DNA of 64,000 bases. It comes from Aotearoamyces nothofagi. Its lineage: Eukaryota > Ascomycota > Leotiomycetes > Leotiales > Tympanidaceae. The stretch spans positions 248,001 to 312,000 of the forward strand of contig JADDTR010000025.1 in assembly GCA_015345905.1 (NCBI GenBank). Reading direction: 5' to 3'. The notes under the pieces were generated by a model. The model did not search any database, had not been told where the DNA came from, and saw only the letters and a program-made list of their open reading frames with translations. Position numbers and translations under genes: made by a program. This document shows positions 54,628 through 64,000 of this stretch, piece by piece. Every line of letters starts with the position of its first letter. Position 1 is the first letter of the stretch.

Positions 54628-54770
54628 TAGGGAGCTGTAGGGAGCTGTAGGGAGTTCATAGGGAGTTTACAGGGAGTTCATAGGGAGTTCACAGGGAGTC
54701 CATAGGGAGTCCACAGGGAGTCCGTAGGGAGTGCGTAGGGCGTGCGTAGGGCGTGCGTAGGGCGTGCGTA
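54628..54770. repeat. 11-base minisatellite (TAGGGAGTTCA)n
   Basis: Two 10-base starter units (TAGGGAGCTG) lead into about eleven 11-base units. The unit drifts stepwise along the array from GAGTTCA through GAGTCCA, GAGTCCG and GAGTGCG to GCGTGCG. Most units begin TAGGG or CAGGG. Confidence 0.95.
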
Positions 54771-56000
54771 GCGGGTGCGAACAGCGAGCGTAGCGTGTTC
54801 ACGCCGTGTTAAGGCGCGGCTGGCACGCTTGGTGCTGCACCGCGTCACTGCTGGATCGCTGGAGCGGTGCTGGCTTAGTGGTGTGCTGTACCCGGCCGGC
54901 CGCTGGACGCTAGCCGGGTGCGCGTTCCAGCGACTCAGTGCGGTGGCGTGAGTGGAGCCTGATGCCCCGGCGTGCCGGCTGGGGCTCCAGTGCCTGCTCC
55001 TCGCTGCGCGCGCTCTCCTCGCTCTCTCCTCGCTCCCTCCTCTGCTCGCTGCCAGCCAAGAGAGGCCATGCCCGGATGCCGCACCCGCTGGGGGGTTTGG
55101 GGAGCGGCCTTAGGGGACGGCTTGGGGGGAGCATCCCATCCCATTACTTACTCCCGTACTGTATTGTGCTTCCTCGCATTCCTCGACAATCTGGGCTGAA
55201 CCCTGAAGGCCGCAGCGGCACCGCCCTGCGCCAGCGACCACTGGGCCCAAGTCACAGCCACATCAAGAGCATCAGAGCACCAGTCTCCGCGTGGCACCCA
55301 GACTGAAAATGCGGAGTGCATTTAGAAAGAAACGCCTGCCGTTACCCCGCCGGCCCTTTGCATTCCATTGTCCCCCCAGCATTCCCAGCACTCCCAGCAT
55401 TCCCGGCAGTCGTCGATACCGTGCTCTCTCTCCTCGAGTCACCGAGTCGTTGGCTGGCCGGCGTGAGACGTTGGCTCGTCAACTCGTTGCCTTGGGAGCA
55501 TCTTGGCCTTTGCGTGCTCGTGGAAACAGAATAGGAGTAGGAGGACGTGCGGCGGGCGTAGGACGAGATCCTCGCTCCCTAAGATTGCCAACTACACGAC
55601 CATCTCACCATGTCACGCATCACGACACCTGAGTAGCCTGACCCCCCGTGTTCTGAGGCCATGCCATACACCATAACACGCATTCGTATTATACTATTGC
55701 TGCACTACAGGTATTTGTTTACCTGTCGGCCGTACACGCTATGCAGTACTGCCGAGCCTTGCACATGCGTGCTGTGGGAGATTGTGAAGTTGAGATTGAT
55801 TCAGGTGCCATATGCGCAAGTAGAATGCCCTGCTCAGTTACGAGTCATGGCCTATGCCTAGAGCACCTAGAGCATGGTTCGATGGGCTTCAAGGCCACTC
55901 GGTACGGGCGGGCGCTGGGGCATCTCAAAGGAATAGGCCCCTAGTAACAAGTAAGGTAGCTAGCTAGCTGAGCTACCTATCTTATCTCAGGTATGGGTAC

Positions 56001-56061
56001 AGTATCTACAGTGTCTACAGTATCTACAGTATCTACAGTGTCTACAGTGTCTACAGTGTCT
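56001..56061. repeat. 9-base tandem repeat (AGTRTCTAC)n
   Basis: Nearly seven head-to-tail copies of AGTATCTAC and AGTGTCTAC; read directly. Confidence 0.95.
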
Positions 56062-56300
56062 CGGAGAGGACTGTCTGTGCACCTCACTTGAGTACGGACA
56101 AGGGCAGCCTCAGCACCCGCTGCTCACGTGGTCTTTATTCTTAATGCAGGTAATAGCCAGGAGCCACAGCTGAGAACAGAGCGCGGCGAGAACAAGGAGC
56201 ATTTGCCAGGTCATCATCATTCCGGTGAACCTCACAGCTCGAGCCTCCTGCAAACAGCTCGCGGCCGTGGACAATACCTACTACAGCCAATCCCGGCAGA

Positions 56301-56390
56301 TTCATTGATGTTCATTGGTGTCCACTGTTGTCCATTGATGTTCATTGATGCCTACCGATGTCCATTGATGCCTACTGATGTCCATTGAAG
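56301..56390. repeat. 10-base degenerate tandem repeat (TYCATTGATG)n
   Basis: Nine consecutive 10-base units built on TTCATTGATG, TCCATTGATG and CCTACTGATG; read directly. Confidence 0.92.
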
Positions 56391-56708
56391 GACGCCCATT
56401 GCGCCATTGTCTTTCAGAATTTACATACATAAATAGCCGAATACGGTTAGGCTTACGGGCGGCTAAGCGCGCTACTTCTTTCAAGGCTGCAGCCCCAAGG
56501 TCGTAGCCGACAATATAGCCAACGTCTTCTTCCTCACTTCTACCACGAACCGGTCCCTTCCTTCCCTTTCCTCCCAACAACTACTTTATTGCCGAACCTC
56601 ATTGTCTCGCCCACAGTCACCCTCATCTCCACTCAACTCCGCTACCCTCCTCCACGCACAACCCATAAATCACATATCATACCGCCAATCCCCCGCTTCT
56701 TAGACATC

Positions 56709-57370
56709 ATGGCCACCGAGAAAGTCAGCCAGATAACTCTCATCAGCAATGATGGCGTCGCAATCACTGTTGGTAAGTTGCTTGCACTCCTTGTATCGTA
56801 TGTGGCTTTTATTGACCTCTTGAAGATCGCAAGGTCGCCGAGCGATCTATGCTCATTGTGAACATGATGGAGGATCTTGGAGAGACTGCCGGCGCTGAAG
56901 TGCCCATCCCCAATGTGAGTTTACCTCCCTCCTACACCCGCTAGACTAATTCTAATCTCTGCTCCTCACTTAGGTTAACGAATCTGTCTTGAAGAAGGTC
57001 ATTGAATGGTGCGAGCATCACAAGAACGACCCTGCAGCCACGGCTGATGATGACTCCGATTCACGTAAGAAAACTACCGATATCGAGGAGTGGGATCAGA
57101 AGTTCATGCAGGTGGATCAAGAAATGCTCTTCGAGATAATTCTGGTAAGCTTCCCATCCCTCCCTTTTGACTTCTCTTCTGACTTCGTTGCAGGCCAGTA
57201 ACTACTTAGACATCAAGCCGCTTTTAGACGTCGGTTGCAAGACCGTTGCAAATATGATAAAAGGCAAATCTCCCGAGGAGATCCGAAAGACTTTCAATAT
57301 CACCAATGATTTCACTCCTGAAGAGGAAGATCAGATTCGCCGGGAGAACGAGTGGGCCGAAGATCGTTAA
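56709..57370 (+). CDS. SKP1: SCF ubiquitin ligase adaptor SKP1
   Basis: Four exons: 56709-56772, 56826-56914, 56974-57144 and 57194-57370, phases 1, 0 and 0, giving 166 residues. SKP1 links cullin-1 to F-box proteins in SCF E3 ligases and also sits in kinetochore and V-ATPase regulator (RAVE) complexes; in filamentous fungi it is known as sconC in sulfur control. Visible: the BTB/POZ-like start [46 protein letters not shown] with a DDDSDSRKK loop, [20 protein letters not shown] and the F-box-binding end ([20 protein letters not shown] to [10 protein letters not shown]). All parts are intact. Confidence 0.97.
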
Positions 57371-58555
57371 TTCTGTTGGCCTTGCTGGGTCAATCGATGA
57401 ACGATATATTGGCGGCGCTTGATGAGGCGTCTTTATAGTAGGCATGCCCCTACTTATAGTGCATTGTCATACATCTTGACAATTGCATTTCTCGGAGTTT
57501 GATTTTTTGCGTCGGACTTGTGGTCCTGTTCTTGCTTGGTTTGCAATGGCAATTCAGGCATGGATTAGTTCCCTGGTCGTCCCATTTTCGGTCAATTCGT
57601 GTTATGGCGTTCGGAGAGACGTACATCATTTAGCTTCGTGCTCTTTGGCATCTCTGGGAAGACTTTCATCAGCTTCTGACTACGGTCGGAACACTTCTAG
57701 GCCTCAGGGTAGATAGACATGCCAATAAAGCACATATGAAAAAGACACTACACAGTTATATACTAGTGTGCTTGCAACCCTAGACTCAGAACTGTGAATC
57801 TGAACCTGCAATCTGGCAGTAGTGACGTGTTGCAAGTGAGGTAACAATATCGTCTTCCTCCCAGCAGGTTTCCCTCCTACTAGGCCATCCCCCACATACA
57901 CCCGAGCATATGGGCGAGTCAAGCAATCGCATTGATACGTAATGACGGCAACGGTCTACATAATCCTATGATAGAAGGAGTATACTTGCAGTTGATTGGT
58001 AAGAGGTCGAAACCAGGAGATACTGATATCGAGTTCGGAGAGGCTCGTGCAGAACCGGAGCTTGCTGTGATTACGTTCCAAGTCAAGCCTTTCTAGAAAG
58101 CTATTTAGCTGAGAGCAGCCCTGGCTGCGTCAGGATATCATTCTCGAGTACAGGGGGCATTTACTGGCTAACGGCGTATGGGATAATATCTATAGTCGCA
58201 GATTAAGATTTCATGCCAGGTTTAATATTTCACTTCACGCCTTGAAAGGCTCTCTATTCCAACGTAATTGTAACGTAAAGGCGGTGTAGACAAGCAGCAA
58301 TTCATTGATTTTATCTGCTACGTCAAAATTCCCCAGCCCATATGCATTGCACGCCCTCGAGAAAGAAGGAAAGCCAGTCATCCATCGGACCCAAATACCC
58401 GAACCCAATCCCAGATCCATGCTCCATCATCCCAAGTCGTGCCATCAGTCGAGGACGTTCGCGTAATTGAGAAACAGTGGAGGTGTCGCGGTAATGAAGA
58501 AGACCATGGTGGCGAGAAGATTTGAAGAGTTGGACTGAGAGGTGGTGCGAAGCAT
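57371..58555. other. Convergent 3' regions of SKP1 and eL39
   Basis: 1.2 kb with no recognisable frame on either strand. T-rich at 57480-57560, otherwise plain. No tRNA or 5S found in it by eye. Confidence 0.5.
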
Positions 58556-58994
58556 CTAGATACCGATGCGGGTCTTACGCCAATGCCTCCTCTTGGCATT
58601 GTATCTGTGGGAATGAGTTAGCATTCTGTTCTGTCCGCGCTGCTGTGATTTTCAAGGCTGCCAATGCTGTGGGCTTGTGCTTGGGAGGTATGTTATGTGT
58701 TGGAAGAGCTCCAACTTGCTCAGAAGGGAATCGTACCTAATGGTGTTGCCGGTACGGAGACGAATCCATTGTGGGATGGGTCTGTTTTGCTTCTGGGCTC
58801 TCGCGAGCTTGACCTTCGTTCGGAAAGACTTGTGGCTCTGTGAATGATGTTGTCAGTAAGGTTGTCCAGGTATTCGTCGATTGAGTTCCATCTCCAGAGA
58901 CTCTGCCGCAACGCGACAAGCTATGCAAGAAGATGCTAATGCTCTGTCGGCCATGAGGGGGTTACTAAATAGTTGGTGGTGAACGTACCGGCAT
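58556..58994 (-). CDS. RPL39: Ribosomal protein eL39
   Basis: Three minus-strand exons: 58994-58989 (only six bases, ATG CCG), 58837-58737 and 58604-58556, giving 51 residues, exactly the family's length. It is a small basic protein of the 60S exit tunnel. The spliced product starts [17 protein letters not shown], continues [18 protein letters not shown] and ends [11 protein letters not shown], nearly invariant in eukaryotes. The introns are 151 and 132 bases, longer than others in the window, as often in ribosomal protein genes. A telobox-like AACCCTAACC lies 85 bases upstream. The frame of the middle exon is hidden by longer overlapping frames, so automated calls could miss the gene. Confidence 0.95.
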
Positions 58995-59078
58995 CTTGAC
59001 TGTGTGTCGTGACGATCGAGTTGTGAGTAGTCGTCGGAATCGATGTCTTTGATGGTGCGAAAAGTTGGTGTGTGTAAA

Positions 59079-59088
59079 AACCCTAACC
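59079..59088 (-). promoter_or_regulatory. Telobox-like site (AACCCTAACC) before eL39
   Basis: Reads GGTTAGGGTT on the gene's strand, 85 bases before the eL39 ATG. Teloboxes bound by Tbf1/TRF-type factors are known in promoters of ribosomal protein genes of many fungi, so the place and sequence fit. Confidence 0.6.
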
Positions 59089-60600
59089 GAGTATTTGATG
59101 CCTGAGGCATTAAGATATGAAACCTGAGGCTGCCATATAGTTGTGCCTCAGGCATTTACTGCGATTACATAAATCTTGCCACTAACAAGGTTCGTATCCT
59201 CGTACCTCGTATTTCGTACAATCGTACCTCGTACAGTCGTAAAGAGAAACGCGGCATGGGACGATCTATCAGTACGAAGGAGCCAATCAGTGACAGCACA
59301 TGACAGATAGAGCGCTTGAAGCTCCTGATAAATCGATCTGAAGGAATCTTGATCGTCAGGTTGATCGGCACATCGGCCCATTCCGCTCTTGGTAGGACAC
59401 TGGACACTGGGCACTGGGGTAAAGCTGTTGGGATAGCCACCGTGATGAACATGTATGTACTTGCACATAGCTACCATAACTACCATAATCACCATAACCG
59501 TGTCCCCTAAGCAGAATCAACGGGTGCCTCGTGGGGGATGGCGATGCCGCTGACCCGCCGACGGCAAAGGAGCTGGAAAGCAGGATTACTGTCGGTCGCG
59601 GAAAGGGGCCTTGAGTGCATCACAATCTAGCGACTCACGACTCACGACTCACGACTTACCAAGCGCGCATCCATCCTTCTCGGGGCATTGGTGCAGGTAA
59701 GATGGAGAGATTGATACTGATTACAGTATAAGCAGGTGATTACTCCGACGGGATCTACAGTGACTTATCCCTCTTCTTACTCAGGCCGGAGGCCAGGAGG
59801 CAGAAGGAGCTGAGATAGTAAGAAGTAGATAACAAGACCACGCTGCACGATTACGACGATCGATTATCCTACTCTAGAAGCTGGATGAATTCATGCTGTG
59901 GGTAGATACAATGCAATACAATGGAATACAGTAATGCTCGAGCTTAGAGGAACCGCCATGCGCGAGGGCTTCCAAGGAGTCACGGTAGTAGGGGCGGTGA
60001 AAGCGGGCGGCGATAGGAGGCGGAGATAAAGCAGGCATTCGGAAAGGTATGTAGTGTAGATATGGGCTCGGGACGGAAAGTAAACAGGTTGCGAAGGTCA
60101 GAATCGTGGCCTGAGGGAGTGGACGAACACGTCTTTCCTCGCCTCTGCCCTCCGCCCTCTAATCCTTTACCGAGTAGGCATGCCACGCCAAAGCATAAAC
60201 AAGGTAAGCAAGGCAGGCGCAGGCAGGCGGGTGTCTGTACCGTAGCCAGGCAGACTTCACTCGAGGCGACGAGATACACGAGATGCAAAGGACTGACTGT
60301 CGTCTGCCTGTCAGTCAGAAGGACCCAGAGGGACCGTCACGTGCCGTCTGTGCCCCTTCTTGCTGTAGGATTTAGGTTCTAGGGGGGCCGACACCTTGGT
60401 AATGGAGAGTCAGACAAGGGTAGGCCGCTACAGAGTCCAGGCTGGAGGCGGCAGCAGGGCGTGCAGCGCGTGCTGCTGCGCGGGATAAGAAGCTGCAGGC
60501 GGCAGGTGGCAGGCTACAGCGTACCGCACTACAGAACAGTATTTTGGATGCTCCAGCGTCCAGCCCACAGCCCTACAGCGCCCAGCAGCGAGCCTAACTG

Positions 60601-60660
60601 GGCCTGCCGTGCCCTGCCGTGCCCTGCCGTGCCCTGCCATGCCCTGCCTTGCCCTACAGT
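60601..60660. repeat. 10-base tandem repeat (GCCCTGCCGT)n
   Basis: About five and a half copies of GCCCTGCCGT, with GCCAT and GCCTT variants at the right end. It lies in the GC-rich island before the ABC transporter. Confidence 0.92.
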
Positions 60661-60910
60661 GCCTGTAGGGCCCTGCAACGAACAAGCCGTATCTATCTGG
60701 CAGTGAGCGGTGCAACGCGTCTCCGTAATTGCTACAGCCGGGAATAGCAGCACCTTCAAGCCCTTCGAGCCCGTCGAGCCCCCGCCTGACTCACACCGGC
60801 GTCGGCTAGGCAAGCGACAGGTGCGCTTCGCTCGTCTTCTCGCAACCGCCCGGCCCTGGTTGGCTGCGTGTGGCCGGATGCGACAGCGCCCCCGCCGCGA
60901 CTGGCGCCCT

Positions 60911-60948
60911 CTCGCTCCCTCGCTCGCTCCCTCGCTCGCTCCCTCGCT
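60911..60948. repeat. 12-base tandem repeat (CTCGCTCCCTCG)n
   Basis: About three copies of CTCGCTCCCTCG; read directly; same island. Confidence 0.9.
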
Positions 60949-61189
60949 ACGACCCGACCGGCCGACCGACGCCGACACCCGATTCTTATCCCCAGCGCAG
61001 CGCACGGGAAGATTTGCACCCGATCGAGAAGTGCAGGCAAGTTAGTGCAGGGCAGTGCACCGCAGCGCGCCTCAGGGCACCACTTCTGCACATTGCTGGT
61101 GCCTACAGCGCCTGTGTGGAGCACGGGTGCGGAGAAAGGTGCAAACGCCGTCCGTCCTGTTCTGGCCGTAAAGAATAAACCACCACTGC

Positions 61190-61300
61190 CATCTCTGCTC
61201 CTCTGCTCCTCTGCTCCTCTTTGCCTCTATTCTCCCTCTTAATATTCCCTCGTCTTCCTTTCTCCATGACGTCTTTCTTAGACTCTTCCTTTCGCTCTCG
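61190..61300 (+). promoter_or_regulatory. CT-rich promoter or leader tract
   Basis: Pyrimidine-rich run with three 9-base CTCCTCTGC-type units (61193-61222), 280-390 bases before the ABC transporter ATG. CT tracts before start sites are common in highly expressed fungal genes. Confidence 0.45.
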
Positions 61301-61582
61301 CCGTGTCTGAAGGCTTCTATCACATCCTCCTTTCACTGTTGTTATATCCAGCATCTGGCTAGCATCTCGTTGCTCGCGCGCCCATTCTTGGGCGCCCTCT
61401 TCTTTGTCTTGCTGCAATCACTCCACTGATTTCACCCACCCCATCACTTTCTTCGCTCTGAGCCACTTCTTCGCCACTAATTCCCCGGATCGTTGGCTGC
61501 TCTCTGCCTCTCCGCCCATCAACGAGTCTCTCTCGCTTCACACACCACACTGCAGAAGGGGCTCGTCTACAACATCGCTTCG

Positions 61583-64000
61583 ATGGGGGCCGACCTCTCA
61601 GAGAAATACCAGGTTGGGGCCTCTACCAGAGCCTCCAGCCATGGCGACTCCAGCGACGACACGGCCCATGCCAACCTGCACAAGTCGGAGGGCCACGTTG
61701 AAATACCACCGAAGGACATGGCGAATATCAAGAAGCTAGATTCAAAGGTGGTGAAGCTTCCGCTGGAGGAAGACGACCCATTCCGGCACCTACCACCAGC
61801 AGAGGCCGAGATCTTGAAACGGCAGGTTTTTGTACCTGAAGTAAAATCCGGCTTTCGCACTCTCTACAGATATGCGAGCAGGAATGATTTAATCATCGTT
61901 GCCGTCAGCACCATATGCGCAATCGCGGGTGGTGCAGCCCTACCTCTAATGACAGTCATATTCGGACAATTGACGGGCCAATTCCAGACATTTTTCCTAA
62001 CGGACGTAGCTGACAGAGATCAAGGAGCATTCAGCGATCTCCTTGCACACAACGTTCTATATTTCGTCTATCTTGCCATCGGGGAGTTCATAACTATCTA
62101 TATTTCAACTGTTGGTTTCATCTACTCGGGAGAGCACATCAGTGCAAAGATAAGGGAGCATTACCTTGCGGCCTGTATGAGGCAAAACATCGGATTTTTC
62201 GACAAGTTGGGTGCTGGAGAGATTACCACTAGGATCACTGCCGATACGAATTTAGTGCAGGATGGCATTTCAGAAAAGGTCGGACTTACTCTGGCTGCAG
62301 TAGCAACGTTTATCACAGCCTTTGTCATCGGGTTCGTCAAGTATTGGAAGTTGACTCTGATTCTGATCTCCACTGTCGTTGCCATTGTCTTGGTAATGGG
62401 TGTGGGATCGCGCTTCATCGTCAGGTACAACAAGCAATCTCTTGATGCTTACGCCCTTGGTGGCTCCGTGGCTGAAGAAGTCATAAGCTCGATTCGAAAT
62501 GCAACAGCATTTGGTACCCAGGAGAAGTTAGCCAGGCAATATGACAAGCACCTCATCGAAGCTGAGAAGTGGGGCTCTAAACTCAAGGTGGTGCTCGCTT
62601 TCATGATTGGCTGCATGTTTCTGATCATCTACCTGAATTATGGTCTTGCATTCTGGCAAGGCACACTTTTCATACTGAATGGAGATTCGAATCTCCAAAG
62701 CGTTCTCACCACTCTCCTAGCCATCATGATCGGCGCATTCTCCTTGGGAAATGTTGCTCCCAACGTTCAAGCATTCACGACCGGCATATCGGCCGCTGCC
62801 AAGATCTTTAATACCATCGACCGGGTGTCACCTCTGGACCCTGTCACAGATGCTGGGATAAAGCTTGATCATGTTGAAGGTATCGTCGAGCTTCGACATG
62901 TGAAACATATTTACCCTTCAAGGCCTGAAGTTATTGTCATGCAAGATGTCAGTCTCGTGATCCCTGCCGGCAAAAAGACCGCTCTTGTTGGTGCCTCCGG
63001 CTCTGGCAAGAGCACAATTGTGGGTCTCGTTGAACGGTTTTACGATCCTGTCGGTGGTCAGGTCTTCCTAGATGGACACGATGTTAGCACCTTGAATCTT
63101 CGATGGTTACGCCAACAGATTTCATTAGTCAGTCAAGAGCCTACACTATTCGGTACGACAATCTTCGAGAACATCAGGCATGGACTTATTGGAACCAAGT
63201 ACGAGCATGACACCGAAATACGACAAAAGGAACTTATAATTGAGGCAGCAAAAATGGCTAATGCACATGATTTCATCACCGGGTTACCAGAATCCTACGA
63301 AACCAATGTTGGCGAGCGAGGGTTCTTACTTTCTGGTGGCCAGAAGCAGCGCATTGCGATTGCTCGTGCCGTAGTCAGTGATCCGAAGATTCTGCTACTT
63401 GACGAGGCTACCTCTGCTTTGGATACGAAATCCGAGGGAGTTGTTCAAGCAGCCCTGGAAGTTGCGTCCGCCGGTAGAACCACCATCACAATCGCCCACC
63501 GACTGTCGACAATCAAGGATGCCGATAATATCGTTGTCATGACTGAAGGCCGTATTGTCGAACAAGGCACTCATGACCAGCTTCTCGAGAGTCAGGGAGC
63601 CTATTACAGGCTTGTTGAAGCACAGAAAATAGCCGCTATGAAAGAGTTGACGCCCGAAGAACAGGCAGAAATGAATGCAGAAGATGATAAGCTATCTCAT
63701 CAAACCCCGAAAGAACCCGAGGCGTACCAAGAGGATCCCGATGACAAGAACCTTGCCAACAAACTTAATCGCACACAAACGGGGAAGTCATTATCGAGCT
63801 TGGCATTACAGAAGCGAGTCCCTGAACAAGAAAAGCGAGCTTCGTTGTGGACCCTTATTAAACTCATTGCTTCATTTAATAAGCCCGAAACACATTTTAT
63901 GCTGATTGGTCTGTTCTTCTCGATAATCTGTGGTGGCGGAAATCCTACGCAAGCTGTGTTCTTCGCAAAAGAAATCGTCGTTCTGTCTTATGCACCTATT
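61583..64000 (+). CDS. ABCB-type multidrug transporter, 5' part (Pmd1/Mdr1-like)
   Basis: An open frame from the ATG at 61583 to the window edge, 806 codons with no intron or stop; the rest (some 500 residues) lies outside. It is a plasma-membrane ABC exporter of the leptomycin-resistance Pmd1 type. A charged N-terminal 90 residues precede TMD1 (six segments, about 110-410). NBD1 has Walker A GASGSGKST (about 472), Q-loop SQEPTLFG, signature LSGGQKQRIAIARA (about 584), Walker B ILLLDEATSALD and H-loop IAHRLST. A linker of about 90 charged residues leads to the start of TMD2 (MLIGLFFSIICGGGNP). All NBD1 residues are intact. Substrate range cannot be read. A 2.6-kb leader region full of GC-rich repeats lies upstream. 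Confidence 0.95.
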   Translation, partial: MGADLSEKYQVGASTRASSHGDSSDDTAHANLHKSEGHVEIPPKDMANIKKLDSKVVKLPLEEDDPFRHLPPAEAEILKRQVFVPEVKSGFRTLYRYASRNDLIIVAVSTICAIAGGAALPLMTVIFGQLTGQFQTFFLTDVADRDQGAFSDLLAHNVLYFVYLAIGEFITIYISTVGFIYSGEHISAKIREHYLAACMRQNIGFFDKLGAGEITTRITADTNLVQDGISEKVGLTLAAVATFITAFVIGFVKYWKLTLILISTVVAIVLVMGVGSRFIVRYNKQSLDAYALGGSVAEEVISSIRNATAFGTQEKLARQYDKHLIEAEKWGSKLKVVLAFMIGCMFLIIYLNYGLAFWQGTLFILNGDSNLQSVLTTLLAIMIGAFSLGNVAPNVQAFTTGISAAAKIFNTIDRVSPLDPVTDAGIKLDHVEGIVELRHVKHIYPSRPEVIVMQDVSLVIPAGKKTALVGASGSGKSTIVGLVERFYDPVGGQVFLDGHDVSTLNLRWLRQQISLVSQEPTLFGTTIFENIRHGLIGTKYEHDTEIRQKELIIEAAKMANAHDFITGLPESYETNVGERGFLLSGGQKQRIAIARAVVSDPKILLLDEATSALDTKSEGVVQAALEVASAGRTTITIAHRLSTIKDADNIVVMTEGRIVEQGTHDQLLESQGAYYRLVEAQKIAAMKELTPEEQAEMNAEDDKLSHQTPKEPEAYQEDPDDKNLANKLNRTQTGKSLSSLALQKRVPEQEKRASLWTLIKLIASFNKPETHFMLIGLFFSIICGGGNPTQAVFFAKEIVVLSYAPI

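Larger units (their letters stand above)
54311..56708. other. Long gene-free, repeat-dense GC-rich stretch
   Basis: 2.4 kb between SMP3 (minus) and SKP1 (plus), mostly GC-rich, with three tandem arrays listed separately, CT-rich blocks at 55010-55050 and CATTCCCAG repeats near 55376-55405. An inverted repeat (AGGTAGCT and AGCTACCT) lies at 55954-55978. Frames in it (up to about 120 codons) are low-complexity and on both strands. SKP1's promoter lies in the last 300 bases. Confidence 0.55.
58995..61582. other. Long gene-free stretch, eL39 promoter to ABC transporter leader
   Basis: 2.6 kb. The left 200 bases hold the telobox and two TGCCTSAGGCA palindromes. CGACTCA repeats lie at 59629-59655. 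From 59520 the DNA becomes GC-rich with arrays at 60601-60660 and 60911-60948. A CT-rich leader follows before the ABC transporter ATG. Frames on both strands up to 158 codons are low-complexity and unsupported. Confidence 0.55.

Noticed and set aside
60461-61242. Frames up to 158 codons around the ABC transporter leader
   Set aside because: Low-complexity GC-rich repeats read in several frames.

Overview
The window reads as nuclear DNA of a filamentous ascomycete (Pezizomycotina). Genes carry short GT-AG introns of about 45-130 bases with CTRAY-like branch sites. The gene set is typically fungal: a SepA/Bni1-type formin, HET-domain proteins, a 2EXR protein, GPI-anchor enzymes and an ABCB multidrug pump. 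The class cannot be fixed from sequence alone; Leotiomycetes or a nearby class is a guess. No CRISPR array, tRNA, rRNA or intact mobile element was seen.

Layout. 1-5795 has no convincing gene and includes a GC-rich microsatellite island (840-2290). 5796-15046 is a same-strand housekeeping block: a small membrane protein, GPI ethanolamine-phosphate transferase 3 (GPI13/PIG-O), Golgi tether subunit COG1, and a mitochondrial DUF1640/MCUR1-like protein. 15191-26512 is accessory in character: two small orphan families (one with a shifted frame), an internally deleted esterase relic, a PH-like protein, a HET-domain fragment, an aminoglycoside-phosphotransferase-like kinase and a whole HET-domain protein. 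26762-33930 holds two DNA-damage genes, a HIRAN-SNF2-RING translocase (HLTF/Rad5 type) and checkpoint clamp subunit HUS1, around an unrecognised gene. 34780-45679 carries a 2EXR protein, a RING-H2 protein, a small membrane protein and the formin. 46449-50282 has a degenerate short-chain dehydrogenase, phosphoserine aminotransferase and a small Cys-rich protein. 51387-58994 has a secreted protein, SMP3 (GPI mannosyltransferase 4), SKP1 and ribosomal protein eL39. From 61583 an ABCB transporter runs off the right edge.

Functional links. Two GPI-anchor assembly enzymes (GPI13 and SMP3) lie at opposite ends and act at consecutive late steps of the same ER pathway, but they are not clustered. HLTF-like and HUS1 both serve replication-stress tolerance and lie 3 kb apart. 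The SDR and SerC genes are divergent and share a 421-base promoter with a perfect Gcn4/Cpc1-type site.

Several genes become visible only when short exons are joined: eL39 (first exon of 6 bases), HUS1, SKP1, SMP3, SDR, the HLTF-like gene and the membrane protein at 38541-39162. Four GC-rich, repeat-dense islands (840-2290, 39163-39560, 54530-56400, 59520-61580) share a texture and sit in long gene-free stretches. No wholly new system was demonstrated. The best leads are the degenerate SDR, the deleted esterase, the one-base frame break in a DUF6914-like gene, a three-copy 11-base palindrome, the telobox beside eL39 and a second DAD-like motif in the formin.
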